From Arctopsyche grandis (Eukaryota > Arthropoda > Insecta > Trichoptera > Hydropsychidae), in the NCBI RefSeq assembly GCF_051622035.1, contig NC_135365.1, positions 14,364,001-14,428,000 of the forward strand: a stretch of DNA of 64,000 nucleotides, read 5' to 3'. The notes beneath the pieces were generated by a model. The model ran no database searches. It was not told the origin of the DNA and saw only the letters and a list, made by a program, of their open reading frames with translations. The translations under genes were made by a program, and so were the position numbers. Within the stretch, counting starts at the first letter, position 1, and every line of letters starts with the position of its first letter. Below, piece by piece: positions 21,201 to 36,200 of this stretch.

Positions 21201-24200
21201 AGATCAGGATACTACTTTGTTTATGATCTTAATAACCTTTTTTTATTACATCCTTTAGTTGTTGCGTTAATGCATTTGCAAACAAATTTTCTGCATGAAA
21301 TGCTAATTATGTCTCTAGACAACAAATTATTTTTGAACTGACGCATTTTCCTAAAATATTAAAATATGTACATATATATTTTTTGGTACTTAAAAAACTC
21401 TAGCCGTATACGGTTAACTTGGGTAGGTCACTTGTAATTGTCAAGTGAGTCACTTGTTGACCCACGGGTTAAAGGTATTCCAAACTTTTTTTGCTCTATT
21501 GCATTCAGCACTGTTGGAACGTGTATTGTGAATTGCCATTACCCTAATCACAATCAGATCCTAGTAATAAAACAAACATCAAATGATTTTAATTGTGTTC
21601 TTCGCTGTCTTTCATGGAGTCAAATTATTATAAAATATTTTTTAAGTAAAATAATTAAATTTTTTGATCATGATCAATGATCATGAAATTTCATTTGACA
21701 AAATATTCTCACTAACGACGTCAGGAAACTTTTCTCTCGAGTCAAAGACCTTTTTGAGTAGAGATACGCTTCTCGTAGGGGTAATTCTAAAATAGCTATC
21801 CACCAGTGTTCAAAGCAAGACAGTAAAAACCTTGTAAAAACATGTTATCCTGCAGCATGTCTTAGTGGTTGCGTTGATACTAAAGCATCGAGAGGTCGCC
21901 GGGTTCGATCCCGTAAGCTGACCCCGATTGGAAATAATTTATTCTGAGTATAATCTAAATGTTTCTGGTCAGACTTGCAAGTCGATTGTTTTCTATCAAA
22001 GTTTGCCAATTTATCTGATTTCATTATTAATGCGGGTCATCCATCAAATTGGCACAAGCCATCCTACCCTATAAGTCACCACTATTTGAATGATTTGAAA
22101 AAAATATTATCTATAACATAGATGTCTCGCTAATTCTTATATATAGTATTTGTATTATGCTTCTGCAATGTCACTGTGACAATATATGTTAAAAATAAAT
22201 TAAATAAATGTTTTTTATAAAAAAATTTACAATTGTGTCCTAACCTATTTCTGCTTATGAGAAACTTGTCTGCGGATAAACCTGTACGTATGTACATAGA
22301 TAGTCACCTTTATACTATACTACAGTGTTGAGTTTGAACCGTCAAAAAACGAATCGGCAAACGTCGAAAATTATTTTGCCACCTTTCTCCCGGACGAACG
22401 CGTTCTTTTGCTCAGGCGCACACTCTCCGAGGAGAAAGTTGCCTCTAATCAATCATCAATGTGCGTGAGTTCCATTCGAAGTGAACTCGAAGCGGGCGTG
22501 ACCAGAAACCGTAAAGATCCACGCCCGTCTCAGAGACTCTTCAGGGTCCAACTTTTAAATGAAAATCTGGCAAACTCAATCCCCGACTCCTCTAGAACAA
22601 TCTCAAGCGGCTCATACCACATTCAACGTATTCACACCACGCCGATCGATACTTCCATACTGATTTTTCACCATTTTCTGAATCCTCGCTGAGTTTGTCT
22701 TCCGCTAAATTAATACCTTCCGTGACTTCGAATTCACAATCGTGAAGGTTTAATCAATACCTACTATGGATTCATTTTTTTTTTTTTATTTGACCTTAAA
22801 CCTTTAATGAATGACATTATATATGTACATATGTATGCAGACAAATGAACCCGTTCGTGTCTTGATACTTCTTGCAACCATTATAATTTTTAAAGTTAGT
22901 TTTCAGACCTCATAAATCACTGTACATAGTATGACATATAGTTCAGTGAAAATGATTTTCAAATATCCGCATAAAGTTATTAGGCAACAAATTATTCAAT
23001 TAACCAAATTAAAGATATTACTATTCCATCCCATATGTAATAGTAATATCTTTATATTATATTACATTATATTTATATCTATCTAAATCGAAATTTTTAA
23101 AACTTGAAATTCGTGATAAATAAAGAAGGAACTTTGTCCATTTATTTAATCATATTTTATTTTATTTTATTATACAAACATTTCCACCATAGGTGCCATG
23201 ACAGGCCACCACAAAGCGACATCTATGGTGAGATTTTTTTGTACATATGTAAGTAATGACGGTCCGGAAGGATTCGGAAATCCTGCGGTGAGCAGGATTT
23301 ACGAATTCGCACATTTTCGAAACTAGTGGTGTCTTTTGTGAAACCATATGACAATCATGAAGGGCATCATCAGTTTCACCAATGTCTTGGATATATGTAT
23401 GTATATAAAGTGAATTTCAGTTATCGATTGAACGGGGAAGTTATATTATTGAGCAGTTCATCCACTCTGAAACATCGTAACTATCCTCTACTTTAGAAGA
23501 TACAATTTTATGTCTTGACGAGGATATTTATCCAACATAATTTTCGTTATTATCGTTTAATTTTCGTTTCGTTTAAATTTTCGTTATTATCGTTTAAATT
23601 TGAGGGGCACCTTGGGCACCCCTCACCTATTTATTTTAAATGGTCAAAAACTATTTAAGATCGACCAGTGGTCAAAATCACATCAAGTTTAAGCAAAATA
23701 ATGATAGAAAATGAATTAGCAAATAATATAAATGTTAATAACATAACAGACTTTCTTAACGACTATTCGTTTGAAACTTTCAAGATATAATAATTCTAAT
23801 AGAGTAAGAAAAAAATATTTCTAATAGAATAAGAATAAATATTTCAGTTTTCTTTAAAATCTTTCATGAACTTTCAGCATCAATTCAACGCGTTCGTTGT
23901 ACATTTTCACTTATTACTTTTCGAAACACTTTTTAATTATTGACGTTGTTTTAGTCCTCGAAACTCAAAACTGATAAATTAATTGTATTTATTTTGAAAA
24001 AAAAATTTCTTCATTTTTCGGCGAAAAATATGATAAAGGAATCGTTTTAGAGCTATTGAATTATGAAAAATAATTAATTATTACGGAAACGAAAAATCGG
24101 TGTTACGAATTCTTTTCTTGTAAATAAATTGACTGTAAGTTGAAATATATGACTTATCCTTGATATTTATTGTTTATGTCGTTTAACCTAAGGTATAGCA

Positions 24201-27200
24201 CAATTACATAAAGATGTAACCGTAATTTTCTTACAAAGGTCAAAGGTGTTTACTCTGCGAAAATTATGAAAATTGACATTTCTTATTTTGGTTACGCAAA
24301 CATGAATTGCACAATTAGGACCTATTTAAGTCTTGTTATCAACCATAAAAACGTGACCACCCAGGATCTATAGTAAATCACACATTCTCCACGAACTTTT
24401 CACATGTTTAATCTTTCATCTTCTCAAAAATGCGACTAGTGACATCATCGAATTATATCGAGCACGTGTCTTCGAAACTTAGATAAAAAAATCTGGAGCT
24501 TTTATATTAAAGCATTGTCCAAACAAGCAGCTCCCACCCACCGCCACCCCTTTTAAGGGGCGAGGGTCATGCTCCCCGCCTGTCTCATTACTGTCTCTCG
24601 TAGACGCTAGATAAACACGTCACTTGAGATCCCCAGGATCGAGGGATATCCCTCGAATCATTCAAATTATAGAACGTGACCCTAGGTATCGATTCGAGAG
24701 ATACTGTATACGTATACTACTAGCAATGTTCACGGTGTGTACTAGAAAGGCTTAAAATTTCTTTTTATGTGTATGTAATATGGAATCTGAGCCGATCCCC
24801 AGTTATATTACATCGATAACTGTTAGGAGTGGAGTAGTGCATTATCGGTTTCGTCCCCTGCAGCTATCTGCTTTCATGCGAGCACGTCGTCATCTCGATA
24901 GACTAAATTTGATGAAGTTCTCGGCCACGTGGCTTTGTTTGACGCTCGCTTCCCCTCTCTCTATGGGGCTCCAGACTCCCTTCGCAAGTTACCCTCCGAA
25001 GGGCGAACGTCTCGTTATCGAATACTCGTCTCGTCAGATTATGAATATGAAAGTGACCGATAAATCTACTCCTATTATGTATACTTCTACTTATATAAAA
25101 CCCTACAATATAGATATGTATGTGTAAATATTAAATTTTGAATGTTAGAATAGATGTAAGCATACATATTTCCTACTTATGAACATACATATGCTTACAA
25201 ATCTACACTGTTTGACTAATAGGAACCAAACCTCACATATGTACATTCTATCAGAGACGAGTTACCAAGAGCAGACGTTCTCGCAACAATAGTTTAGTAA
25301 AGTCGAAGATGACGGAAAGCTTAAAATTTAAGCTCCGTTAAAATCGAAGGATTGTCAATACTTCCATTTAATACTTCCAAATAAGTATTTGAAAATGACA
25401 ACAATCCATCTCGAAGATAGTTAGTCGAAGCCTAAGATACTTTGTAAAAAAGCCGTGGGAAATAAATACGGTTAGTATTCATACTTCCTCATGTAAAGGT
25501 ATCGAAAAAACTTATTTTTAACTCTTTCTGTCGAGAGAGAGAATTTTATTTCACTTGGACTCCATATGACAGACCCAAACTCTAATATTTGGATCTTGAA
25601 AGTAGTGAGCATTGCGCAAAACAAATCCAAGCATTTTGGTAGCCTTACAGCGCATATTTGTAATATGAGTCGAATATTTGAAGTCACTCCTAAACAGTAT
25701 GCCAGGATCCACAGTTGAGTCAGCTCTCGATAACTGATAGTTCCGAAGACAAGAAGAAAACTCAATAGGGGACAGATACCTTGAATGCGAAATAACATGG
25801 AATTTTGTCAAGCTGAACGGTCGACGATTATTAATAGACCATTCACATCCTGCAAGCCTTCATAGTCAGAATGAACACAGATTGTTCAAAAATCTCCAAG
25901 TCGTCAGCAAATTCAGATTTATCATCAGCATTTCACATATTATCTCGAATAGATGAAGACTCCAATTCTCATATACATATTCTAATATCTCAAAACTATC
26001 AATTTGTTTTTTTTTATTCATGTGTTTATTTTTTTGTTCATAATTATATTTACAATCCGGCTTAAATCTATTCTAATTAATCCAGTGATACTTTATACAC
26101 TTTATTCTTGATGTTAGAATTCATATATATTTTTTTAATTATATTTTAATATTAGTGTTTAAGGCTGGATAAGGAAAGTAGTATTCAAAATTAACATAGT
26201 TAAGACTAAACTCATGTTCAAAAGGTTTTGCATGCCTGATAGCATTTCATTAGATGATAAAACAATAGAAGTAATTAGTAATTATATACATATATTCTGG
26301 GAAAATCATTTCCGTTAGCAAAGATTTTGAAAAAAGAATGAATGAACGCTATTTTGAAATCCAAAATGACTGCCTGAAGAAAAACATCTTCGATCGATGT
26401 GTTTCGCCATTGATGACGTATGAATTTGAAACTTAGACATCGAACGCTAAAATGTTTCTCAAAGTCCAATGCACTCAAAGAAGCAAGGGAAGCTACTTAT
26501 ATGCTCGGCATAACGAGAAGAGATAGGAAACGTAATACGTGGGTGAGAATTATGACAAGGGTAGTCGACATAGTGGAAAGAGTGAAGATATTGAAATGGC
26601 TATGGGAGAGTCGTGTGACTAATAGAATGGACGATAGGTGGACTAGAGAAGTGTAAATGGTACCCAAGAGAACGTAAAAGATTGAAAGGAAGGCCGCAAG
26701 GAAGATGGGAGGATGAAATTAGAAAAGTGATGAGGTGGTGGAGTAGAAAAGTGGGGTAAGATGCGAGTTTTACAAAAGAGTTATATTTTTTATAAGAATT
26801 ATATCGATTATATTTTGATAATTATACATAAATTTTTAACCATGTCCGAATATTAGATTTAAAAATATTCATTGCCTATGTTGAATTTTACCACAGTAAT
26901 AGAATTTATAAACATAATATAAGTCATATTAAAAACCATACTTCCAAACTACTGCCATAGATGATACTTGTTGTATTACAAATCACACATTTTCACCCCG
27001 AAATTTTACGATCAAATATAAGTATTATATATAAAAACGCGTCCGTTGTTCGAGATATATCAGATTTCGGCAAAATGTGTGGAGGCGGGGCGGGGTTGTT
27101 CAGGACTTCGACCCGGCCAGGATTTTGACCTTATCAAACAAAAACATTCGCGTAAGGTTCATGTGAGCTTTGACGGTCGTATCATACACAATATATCATA

Positions 27201-30200
27201 GGCCTATAACGTGCCATCTACCCACACCACCCCCAATATATTTTCGCTAAGCGTATCCTTTCCAATTTCCTCCCCCTTATTTTTTATCCATCCCCCTGTG
27301 GAATAGAGCGAAACGGTTACTTGTGTTACATACTCTCGTCGACGCAACATGTTTTAATAATAAATGTAAACACAGATAAGATACACCGCTCATGAATGGT
27401 GCATTCGGCTATTCATATTACAAATTCGCACAATTGATCTCCATTTCTCATTGTACTTGTATGTTTTCCGCTTTTTATTTGTACTAATCGTGAAGCGGTG
27501 GTGACGGAACTTGCAAACTTTTTAGAACACTTTGTGGGATTAATCCCTAAACAATTTGAATTTCTGTGGTTTCGGATTGAAAATTTTAGATATCCCTATC
27601 GGTCCAAAAATATAACTACATATCGTCATCATCATAACTTACAGCTATTCACCATCCACTGACGTATGAAGGCCTCTCCAACACGCTTCGTCTCGTCGCT
27701 GTTTTGCTCAACTCTCATCTTCCTTTTACCCTTTTGCATTCTCTCGGGTACCATTCTAGCATTTCTTTTGTGCACCTTCCGTCCATTCTTCTGCTCGCTC
27801 ATTGCCATTTCAATCTCTTCACTCTATCCACTAGTCTTGTCATACTTTTCACCCACAAATTCCGTTTCCTGTCTTTCCTCGTTATGCTAAGCATATCTCT
27901 TGCATTGGACTTTGTGTAGCATCTTGGCGTTTAATGTCTAAATTTCACATCCATATCACTCGCAGAACACATTGATCGAAGATCTTTTTCTTCAATCAAA
28001 GTGGCATTTTTGATTTAAAAACGGCATTCATTCGTCCAAATATACTCCATCCTAATATTATACGTTTCTTTATTACCGAATATTTCTATTCTATAAAAAA
28101 ATATTGACTACTTCTATTATTCAATGATCTAATAAGATGCTATCAGGCATACAATACTATTGAGCATTAGTTTGGTCGTATCTAGGTTAATTTTTAATCC
28201 TACTTAAATAAGTAAGTTGGATCGCAAGCTATTAATACTCCGAGTATGGATAACTATGTACATATACATATTATGTATATATGTATGTTTCAGTGAAAAT
28301 GTTGTACAAACATATTACCGAAAATATGGGCAGTAACGTAATGAAAATACACAAGTACTCGACATACATATGTAAATCAATGAGACGAGTGAGTGCCTAT
28401 GTATTTACATACATATGTGCATACATATATAAGTGTCTAGACATTTAATTATACCAAAAGCTTTAAATAAAATCAAAGACATTTAATGAGACCAAAAAGG
28501 CGATGTTTCGACTTACATATATGTACATATACGTATACTATGTATATGGAAAATTTTAATTAAATACTGAATAACCACCCGTAAGCCTCGTGGGACTAAG
28601 ATCAAATGGAGTTCTTAAAGATCTGTGATAAAAAAAACATTTATTTTCGTTTCAATAAAATTAAACTTTTCGTTTGATATAAATATACCTAGAAACCGTG
28701 GCGTTAAACAAATAATTTAATGTGATTTTTTTTATTCAAAATGGTATTGTGTGTTCCATGGAAATTTAAAGGAAATTTTAAAACATTTTCCCGAAATATT
28801 TCTTATAATTCCGGAAAAAAAAATTAATCCACAACCCATATTAAATGTACGTCAAAAATCATACAGCATTCGACTTATATTAATAAATAGTACAATTGAA
28901 TGAGTTTTCTTTTTCTAGAATCATTTTTTAGAATGAGACTTTTTATATTGAGATTGCGTTGCTTTTTATTAATTAAAAAGGGGTTCGTGAAGTAAAGAAG
29001 AGGTTTAAAGACTTAGTAATATCTCTAGGGAACGGTACATCTCCAATGATGCGTACATGCCAGTCTGTCAATCTATCACGATGCCTATTGGAGGGTATAA
29101 GAAAGGTATGAAGACAGAAACAACGATTTTGTACAAAGCTCTCTCTTGGAACATACATATGGAATGTGAAAATTCTGCCTGGAGACTTTTGAATGTTATG
29201 TCTTCAATAGATTTTATGTATTTATTGCTATGTGTCTATAATTGAACGTGCAATCGACTGTTTTTAGAATTTAGTGCTATAAAAGGTGGTAGACTTTCAC
29301 TAAAAGCGTAACAAATCACATCGAAACTCGCCCTATGTGTGTGATAATAATAAGTTCCAAAGGGAAAAGCAGTGACGCGTAATACTTTTAAGTTGACGTT
29401 CGCCGGTTATTCTTCACGTACGATTTTCATTTTTTTTTTTTGCTTTTGCTCTTTCTCACCATTCAAAAGCATCTTCATCCCCCTCGTCTGGGTCTGGCTC
29501 AGTGGTTGCGGTGGGTGCGTACGAATAAAGGGTGCGGGCGTACGGTCTATCGCCCGTAATGGCCAAATTCACTCGGCCCTCTCCCACCCCTTGTTTAAAT
29601 GCACTCACCACCCTTCTCCACTTTTCCTCCCACTCACCCTCCTCCCACTCTGCAATCAACGTGCATATAAACGCCACTAGGAAAAATGCTGATTCAATAC
29701 AACAACTACTGGGGATGAACCATCCCTCTTTCGCGCATCCCTCCTCTTATGTGTCTACCCCTCCCGTCGTCGTTTTCAATAATGAGAATGAATCTTTTGC
29801 TCGTGTTCCGCAGGTTGAATGCCGACGCCACATCAGTCGTAATTGGCCGTTTTTGTAGTGGTAATCTGGTGTGGCCAACACGCGACTTTACCATTAAAAC
29901 ATTTTGACGAATATTGGGAACATAATCCTTTTATATGCACTTTAAACTTAATAATGTTAGACAGTATAATTATGAATCTAATTTTCAGTTTTCCCATTTT
30001 TAATCATCTGTCTAATTTTTGGTTTATATTTAGTCGATAAGCTATCAGCAAAGATCGGTGGTTAATAGATTTTTTCGCACAAAAAACGGTTCACTATGTA
30101 TTGTCAATTTCTTAGAAAAACCATGTTTTTTTGCGCTCTTGCTTTGAACACTAATGGGGAGGTCTAGTGTTATTTGAAAAGCATCTGTCCAACGCGATCA

Positions 30201-33200
30201 GAACTCGACACTTTCATTTAGCCATGGTACCATAGTATTATATATTAATATATATGTATTGTATATGGACATCCTTGGAAAAAAGTCCACAAGACCCATT
30301 TTTTCGGGGCACCGTTTTAAAGATAATGCCAAATCAGAGAGAATTAATAGCAAAATGATAATCTTAATTGTCTTAACTATTGACTGTTTAAGAAATAAAT
30401 TTATAAGTGATTTATTATTATTTTATGTGCCATGACAGGGATTACCCCCAAGGCGACACATATGGTTAGATTAATTTTGTATATGAGCATTAATAATTTT
30501 TCAAGCATAACAGTACATACATATAATACGGTAGAGAATACTATGGACAGTTAAAAAAAAATCCCTACACAGTACATTTGCGATAAATACATGTATGTAC
30601 ATACATTTAGAAAATTCAACAAATACGAGATGCTAATAACTCTAATTTGTAAGAAACTGAGGGAGATTTATTGGATCCTACTTGTGACGGATTATTGTCA
30701 ATTAAGCTAGAAAAATCGGAAAATTCTAACAGGAGACGGTTGATTTGTATTTCATCAACCATGTAACCTCGCCAGCAGCGTATTTGGTCGGAATATAAAC
30801 CCGTGACCTATCCAATGGTATGTAATAGCCTACTAGTGCACTACACTTTTAAGTTAAAGTTAATACTTACAACGTTTGTATCTTAAATTGCTAAAAAAAA
30901 TGGGACATTATTTTGGAGTTGGATAGAATATGGCTATAAAAACAAAACTATGCGATATGCATCTTAGTAGAAAGTAGAAAAATACCTTTCAAGATAAAAT
31001 GTTACACTTAAAACTGTATATTTATTTATTAACAGATTGTATCCAAAACGATGAGTGTACTTTTAACAGATCAAGAAACATATCAAATTACATATAATAC
31101 ATAGCCATTATATACTTTTACATTTTTGTAGACGACATCTATGGTCAAACATTGCAAATTACATTGTAAACATTATTTTTAATTATATAACACGATCAAT
31201 GGGCATTTATTATACATATATTATATATGCCACATATAATATTTAATCAAATATCTTCGTACATATGAAGTGGAAGAATAATTTTCTTGTTTAAATAAAC
31301 ATATTAATCTGTGAAATAGCTCAAGTTGAAACTAAATCAAATATCTTCGTACATATGAAGTGGAAGAATAATTTTCTTGTTTAAATATACATATTAATCT
31401 GTGAAATAGCTCAAGTTGAAACTAAATCAAATACTATGTAAATAAGTATTGACCAGTCGGTCTCGTCTCATAGTGGTCACCATTAAATTTTCCATTTTCG
31501 AAATTCAGTACTATAATTTTGTCACAGCTTATGGCGAGCACAATGCAATGAAAACTAATAATATATAGAATTTTGTATTCCATATCACTCTTCGCAGCAA
31601 GAGTTGTATACGTAAATCGAAAACTAACTTAAAGTTTGACCAACTCTTGCAGCTAAAGTTTCAGTTAACCCCTTTAAAGTTTCTTTTATTTGCCAGCCAT
31701 TCTGTATATAAAGTAAATATGAATGTAAATATATTTATTTATTTCTATATGTACATATAATACATATATACACTAGCGAGGTCTTAAAAATTAAATTTCA
31801 ACTAATTTAATTTAAAATTAAATATAAATTTTAATAAAAATCTATAGGGTTTTCTCGTCTATTTATAAAATTTATATTTTTTAATAGAAAATTTTAACGG
31901 GTAAACCCCAATGCGCCTTCCTGGCTAATTACAAACATCGATTAACAATTTATAGATTAATTTCTCAAAGCATCAAAGACATTGGTAAATTTATGGGTAA
32001 ATTTTGATAAATTTGCATTTTTTCATAAATCGCCGAATTTAGATATACTACAAACTTCAAAAATTGCGAGGCATCTTTGCAGCATTTTATAAATTAGCGA
32101 TTTTGAGATGTTGTAAACTCGAATTTTGCGAGAAATAGGACAGGGTTTCCAATTTGTTGGAACCGTTTCAATGAAATCAGATAAATTGGAAAATTCTGAT
32201 AGGGAACGATCGACCTTAGAGTCACATATCCAAGATCTGGCCAGCAGCACAGCCAGGGATTGAACCAGTGACCACACAATTGAAAGCATTACACGCTAAC
32301 CTAAATATATGGGCATTTCGCCTCGAATTTTTTAATATGCCAAAAGAGTAATTTTCCTCTTATATAAATAAGCGAAAAATAGGGAGTTGTTTATCCTGGT
32401 GGTGAAATTCCTTGTGCAATCCTTCGGAAGGGTTGTTTTTGCATCATTCACGGCAGCATCATCATCATCATCATCGATAATCATGACGGTCTCCACCACC
32501 ACTTTTCCCTTATTTCTAGTCACCCCTGCCTTCGGTATCCATTCGCTTCGGTTACTCGAGTTGTTACGCCCCAACGGAGACGGCTAGGGGAGCAATCCTG
32601 AAAATCCCGTTTATGTGCGTCCCGTGATACTCGCTAAGCCGCAGGATTTCGACGGATGTGCGATCGCGGAGAAAATCCCGAAATCTCCGCAAATCCGCGA
32701 TACACAAATCCGAACGCGGATTTTTTTAAATGCTGAACCACCGTCAAATAGGTTTTTTATGTATGTATTTGTATGTATATGTATATATGACTCACGGCCG
32801 TAGCCAGAATTTTTTTAGCGGGGAGAAGGGAGGTTGAAGCATATGTATGTATATGCAACCCCCATCCCACAAGCGTTTTTTCAAAAAAAAAATATAACTT
32901 TTTTTGTTTCTAGAATTTGCGAAAAATTGGTTACGACTAGAATAGCAAGTCGAATAGAATAAACGACTTTTCGTTATGCTTATGTGTTTTTTGAACAAAA
33001 TTATCAAATCAGTTTACGACATTGCCGAGTTTGGGTCACCATCCTGAGAGTTGGGACCTATTTGATCATGTTGGTGGCTACCACTTTACTTCCATCACGA
33101 CCGTCATATTAAATGAGCATTAAACCACACCATCATTTCATTCATTTCGTCCCTAAAATGTTATATTTTCGAAAAAAATTTACACCTGCGGTGCTTTTAT

Positions 33201-36200
33201 ACGGTTTAATACAAAACATTTATGAATCACAATGCGAATTATCAAAAATAAGTTTACGTTTTCATATTTAATCAAGTATTTGTTTATTTGAAAAACTTTC
33301 ACCTTAGGCGTTGAATTAAAATAAAATAAATTTTAATTGATTTCAACATTTTTTTCAAAATATGTAATATTTTTTAAATTTAAGGGGAGCTGACGTCCTC
33401 ATAACCTCTTCCTTGGCTACGGCCGTGATATGACTGTACATACTTATATACATAACACATATGTCACCCGTGCAAAAATGAAAATGAACCATAACGATTG
33501 TTATGTAGCTGTCGTATGTAGCTTGAAATGCATCACGAAATGCATTGTTATGCAATGCCCTCGCTTAGCACTAGCGTGCTTCAGAACATAAAAGGAAATT
33601 CAACTCTTGGAAAACGCGACTATTGTCGAAGCAAATGTGTCAAAACAAGCTCGATTTCAGTGATGCTTTTGTATTTAAAAATGCATGTGAAAGTTGGCTA
33701 ATTTGAAACGACACTAATTAGATATCTTCCATTCGTTCAATGGCCTGTTAAAATATGTTTCATTTGCCACATAATTTAGTGGCATAAGTAAGCCACTTGG
33801 ATTCAAATTTGGAGGTGAAGCTAGGTACTGCTATCGATTAGTAGTGAACCACTGTGGGCGCAAAAAGTCCATACGAATGCATTTTTTAAACATAAAAATC
33901 CATTAAATAAAATCGAATAACATTCCATTTCAATTTCGAGCATATTCGTATTCAAATGAAAACAAAAGAAAAATATTTGAAAACCGCAATATTTAACTTC
34001 TTTTATTAAATATAAATATATTAATAATTAATTTGTGTATTAATAATTAATTTGTATTATTAATTAGCTTCTATTATTAATTATTTTGTATTATTAAATA
34101 ACTTATGTTATTAATTAATTTGTATAATTTTCAAAAAACTATCCATATATTATAATTTCTTCTGAATTGATTGCGAGAACTGCTATGAAAATTTTGGGAA
34201 AAGTGCCTCTACATTTGCTTTTTTCCCGTTGCCTTGTAAGAGTAATATTTACTTTTATTAAATTCAATGAATTTCATTACAATTTATGCGATCATTTTAA
34301 TATAAATTTTGACACATTTGAGACTTTGACGTGAGTCAAATGTAAGGAAAATATGAATATTTTCATAAATGCAATAATATATAACAAATGAATCATCGAC
34401 GAGTAAAATCCAATCCAACTTGTGCGTAAATAGCACAATGTATTTCCAAGCAAAAATCAGGGCACTTTGCTGATTGAATTGGGGGAGTTTAGGGAAGATT
34501 ACGAATGCTATCTAAAGACACCATTCGCTTGCAAACATTGAGAATTGCACGCCCTAACGATCCTGGCCGGCTTCATCGCACAATACCATTGAATTGAAAG
34601 CCTAAACCGTTCGCACTATTAGGATAATAACAGGATCAATACGGACGCGCCAAAGCGCAAATCATCGTATTTCTTTATTTACGTATATGTACATATTATA
34701 TTATACACACGTTCATTTACTAATGCAAATCATCGTATCGCAACACGCAAAGATGCTACAGAAGTTGTTAAATTCGCCGCGGATGTTGACAATAAATAAT
34801 AGTGGGTTATAAAGACCCAAAACTTACACCGGGAAATGCAATTGCGAGTTCGTCGGCCATATTCATGCAATTTATTGCAATTCTCAAATACTCGGAGTGG
34901 AATTTATTAAACGACCGCGAACAATATAAAGAGTGTAACTTTCGAAAATGTTCTATTACAAACCGGTATTTTTGACCTCTTGTTTGATTTGATTTTAGAA
35001 AATAAATTTTCATAATAAACCAATGATAAGAAAATATGTATAGTTATATGTACATACTAAATACATGCATATATAATTTTAACATACATAAACTTTAAGG
35101 CACAGCAGTGCGCGGAAAAGACCACTTATATTCATACTATACAGCAGCGCACGTTCAAACTAGTTTTGTCCGAGTGCAAGGCAAAATCGACAATACGGCG
35201 CAATATTGCTTGCGTCGTATCGTCGAGTCAATATTGTCACAATATGACGTTTCCGAAAATATTCATATACTCATACACTTGCTACTATGACGTCACGCCG
35301 TGCGTGAATATTTCCACGATGACATGTACAGCTGTATAATATGAATAGATTGGGTCGGGTACTGTTGTTACGTCTACGCCAAGTACATATTACGGAATAT
35401 ATAAATATGTCCATATACATATGTAGATTGTAGCAAATAACACTTTTCGTTCTGCTATTTACGTGCAGCTGTCTGTCTGTGCTGTGACATACATTTATTG
35501 CTATTTTTCAATACTCGTACATTTCACCCAGAGATACTTACACTTTTAATAAGCCATACATTAGATATTTCAATTCAGAAAATGAGTTTTTTTCGCTACA
35601 CCCTATATATGTAAATATTCATCATTATATTGTACAAATACACCAATATTTGTTATATGTATTTATAAGTATGAAGCGGCACAATAATTTTAAGGGAGTT
35701 TCCCGAGCAATTACTCCACAATAATCATTATGAGAGAAGGGCGCTAGGAGGAAAGGGGAGGGTCATACAAAACGGATGCTGGAACATTATATTATTTTAG
35801 ATCGTCGCCGAGGGGCGTCTTTTAAAAGTGAACTGGGGGTGGTGCCCCGATCACAACTAATAAATCTTGCACCCTTCGAGCGCGGTCAGGCCGCGTGAAA
35901 TTCGTTCGGGTGAGGTGAATATTTTCGCTTTATCCACCATCCCCTCCCTGACAAAAATGACATTTTATGATGTTTTATGTTCATTAAAGTGCACACTGAC
36001 GGAGCAAGAAAGCCACGATCGCTATCGAAATGTCATTTCCTTTCCTTCAAACGGTCGTCAAAGAACTAATAAATCTTACGCATAGCATTATATTATAATA
36101 TACATATGTATATACATATGTACATACGTACAGTAGGTTCATTGCCGAAAAGAGAATTTTGTGACTACTACAAGTTATTCTGCTCTTTTTACTTTAACAA

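Noticed and set aside
21880..21925. Possible tRNA gene (GGTTCGATCC)
   Set aside because: It is box B of a SINE; no cloverleaf or acceptor stem, and the same sequence is dispersed in decayed form.
24780..25127. 115-codon + frame in an intronic island
   Set aside because: No recognised domain, no phase-compatible splice sites with the host gene, and no homologous segment expected between signal peptide and first DM13.
27666..27919. Two hydrophobic + frames suggesting a membrane protein
   Set aside because: They are antisense to a degraded RTE polymerase fragment.
29372..29858. Overlapping frames of about 100 codons on both strands
   Set aside because: Explained by a strand-asymmetric pyrimidine-rich GC island; no domain.
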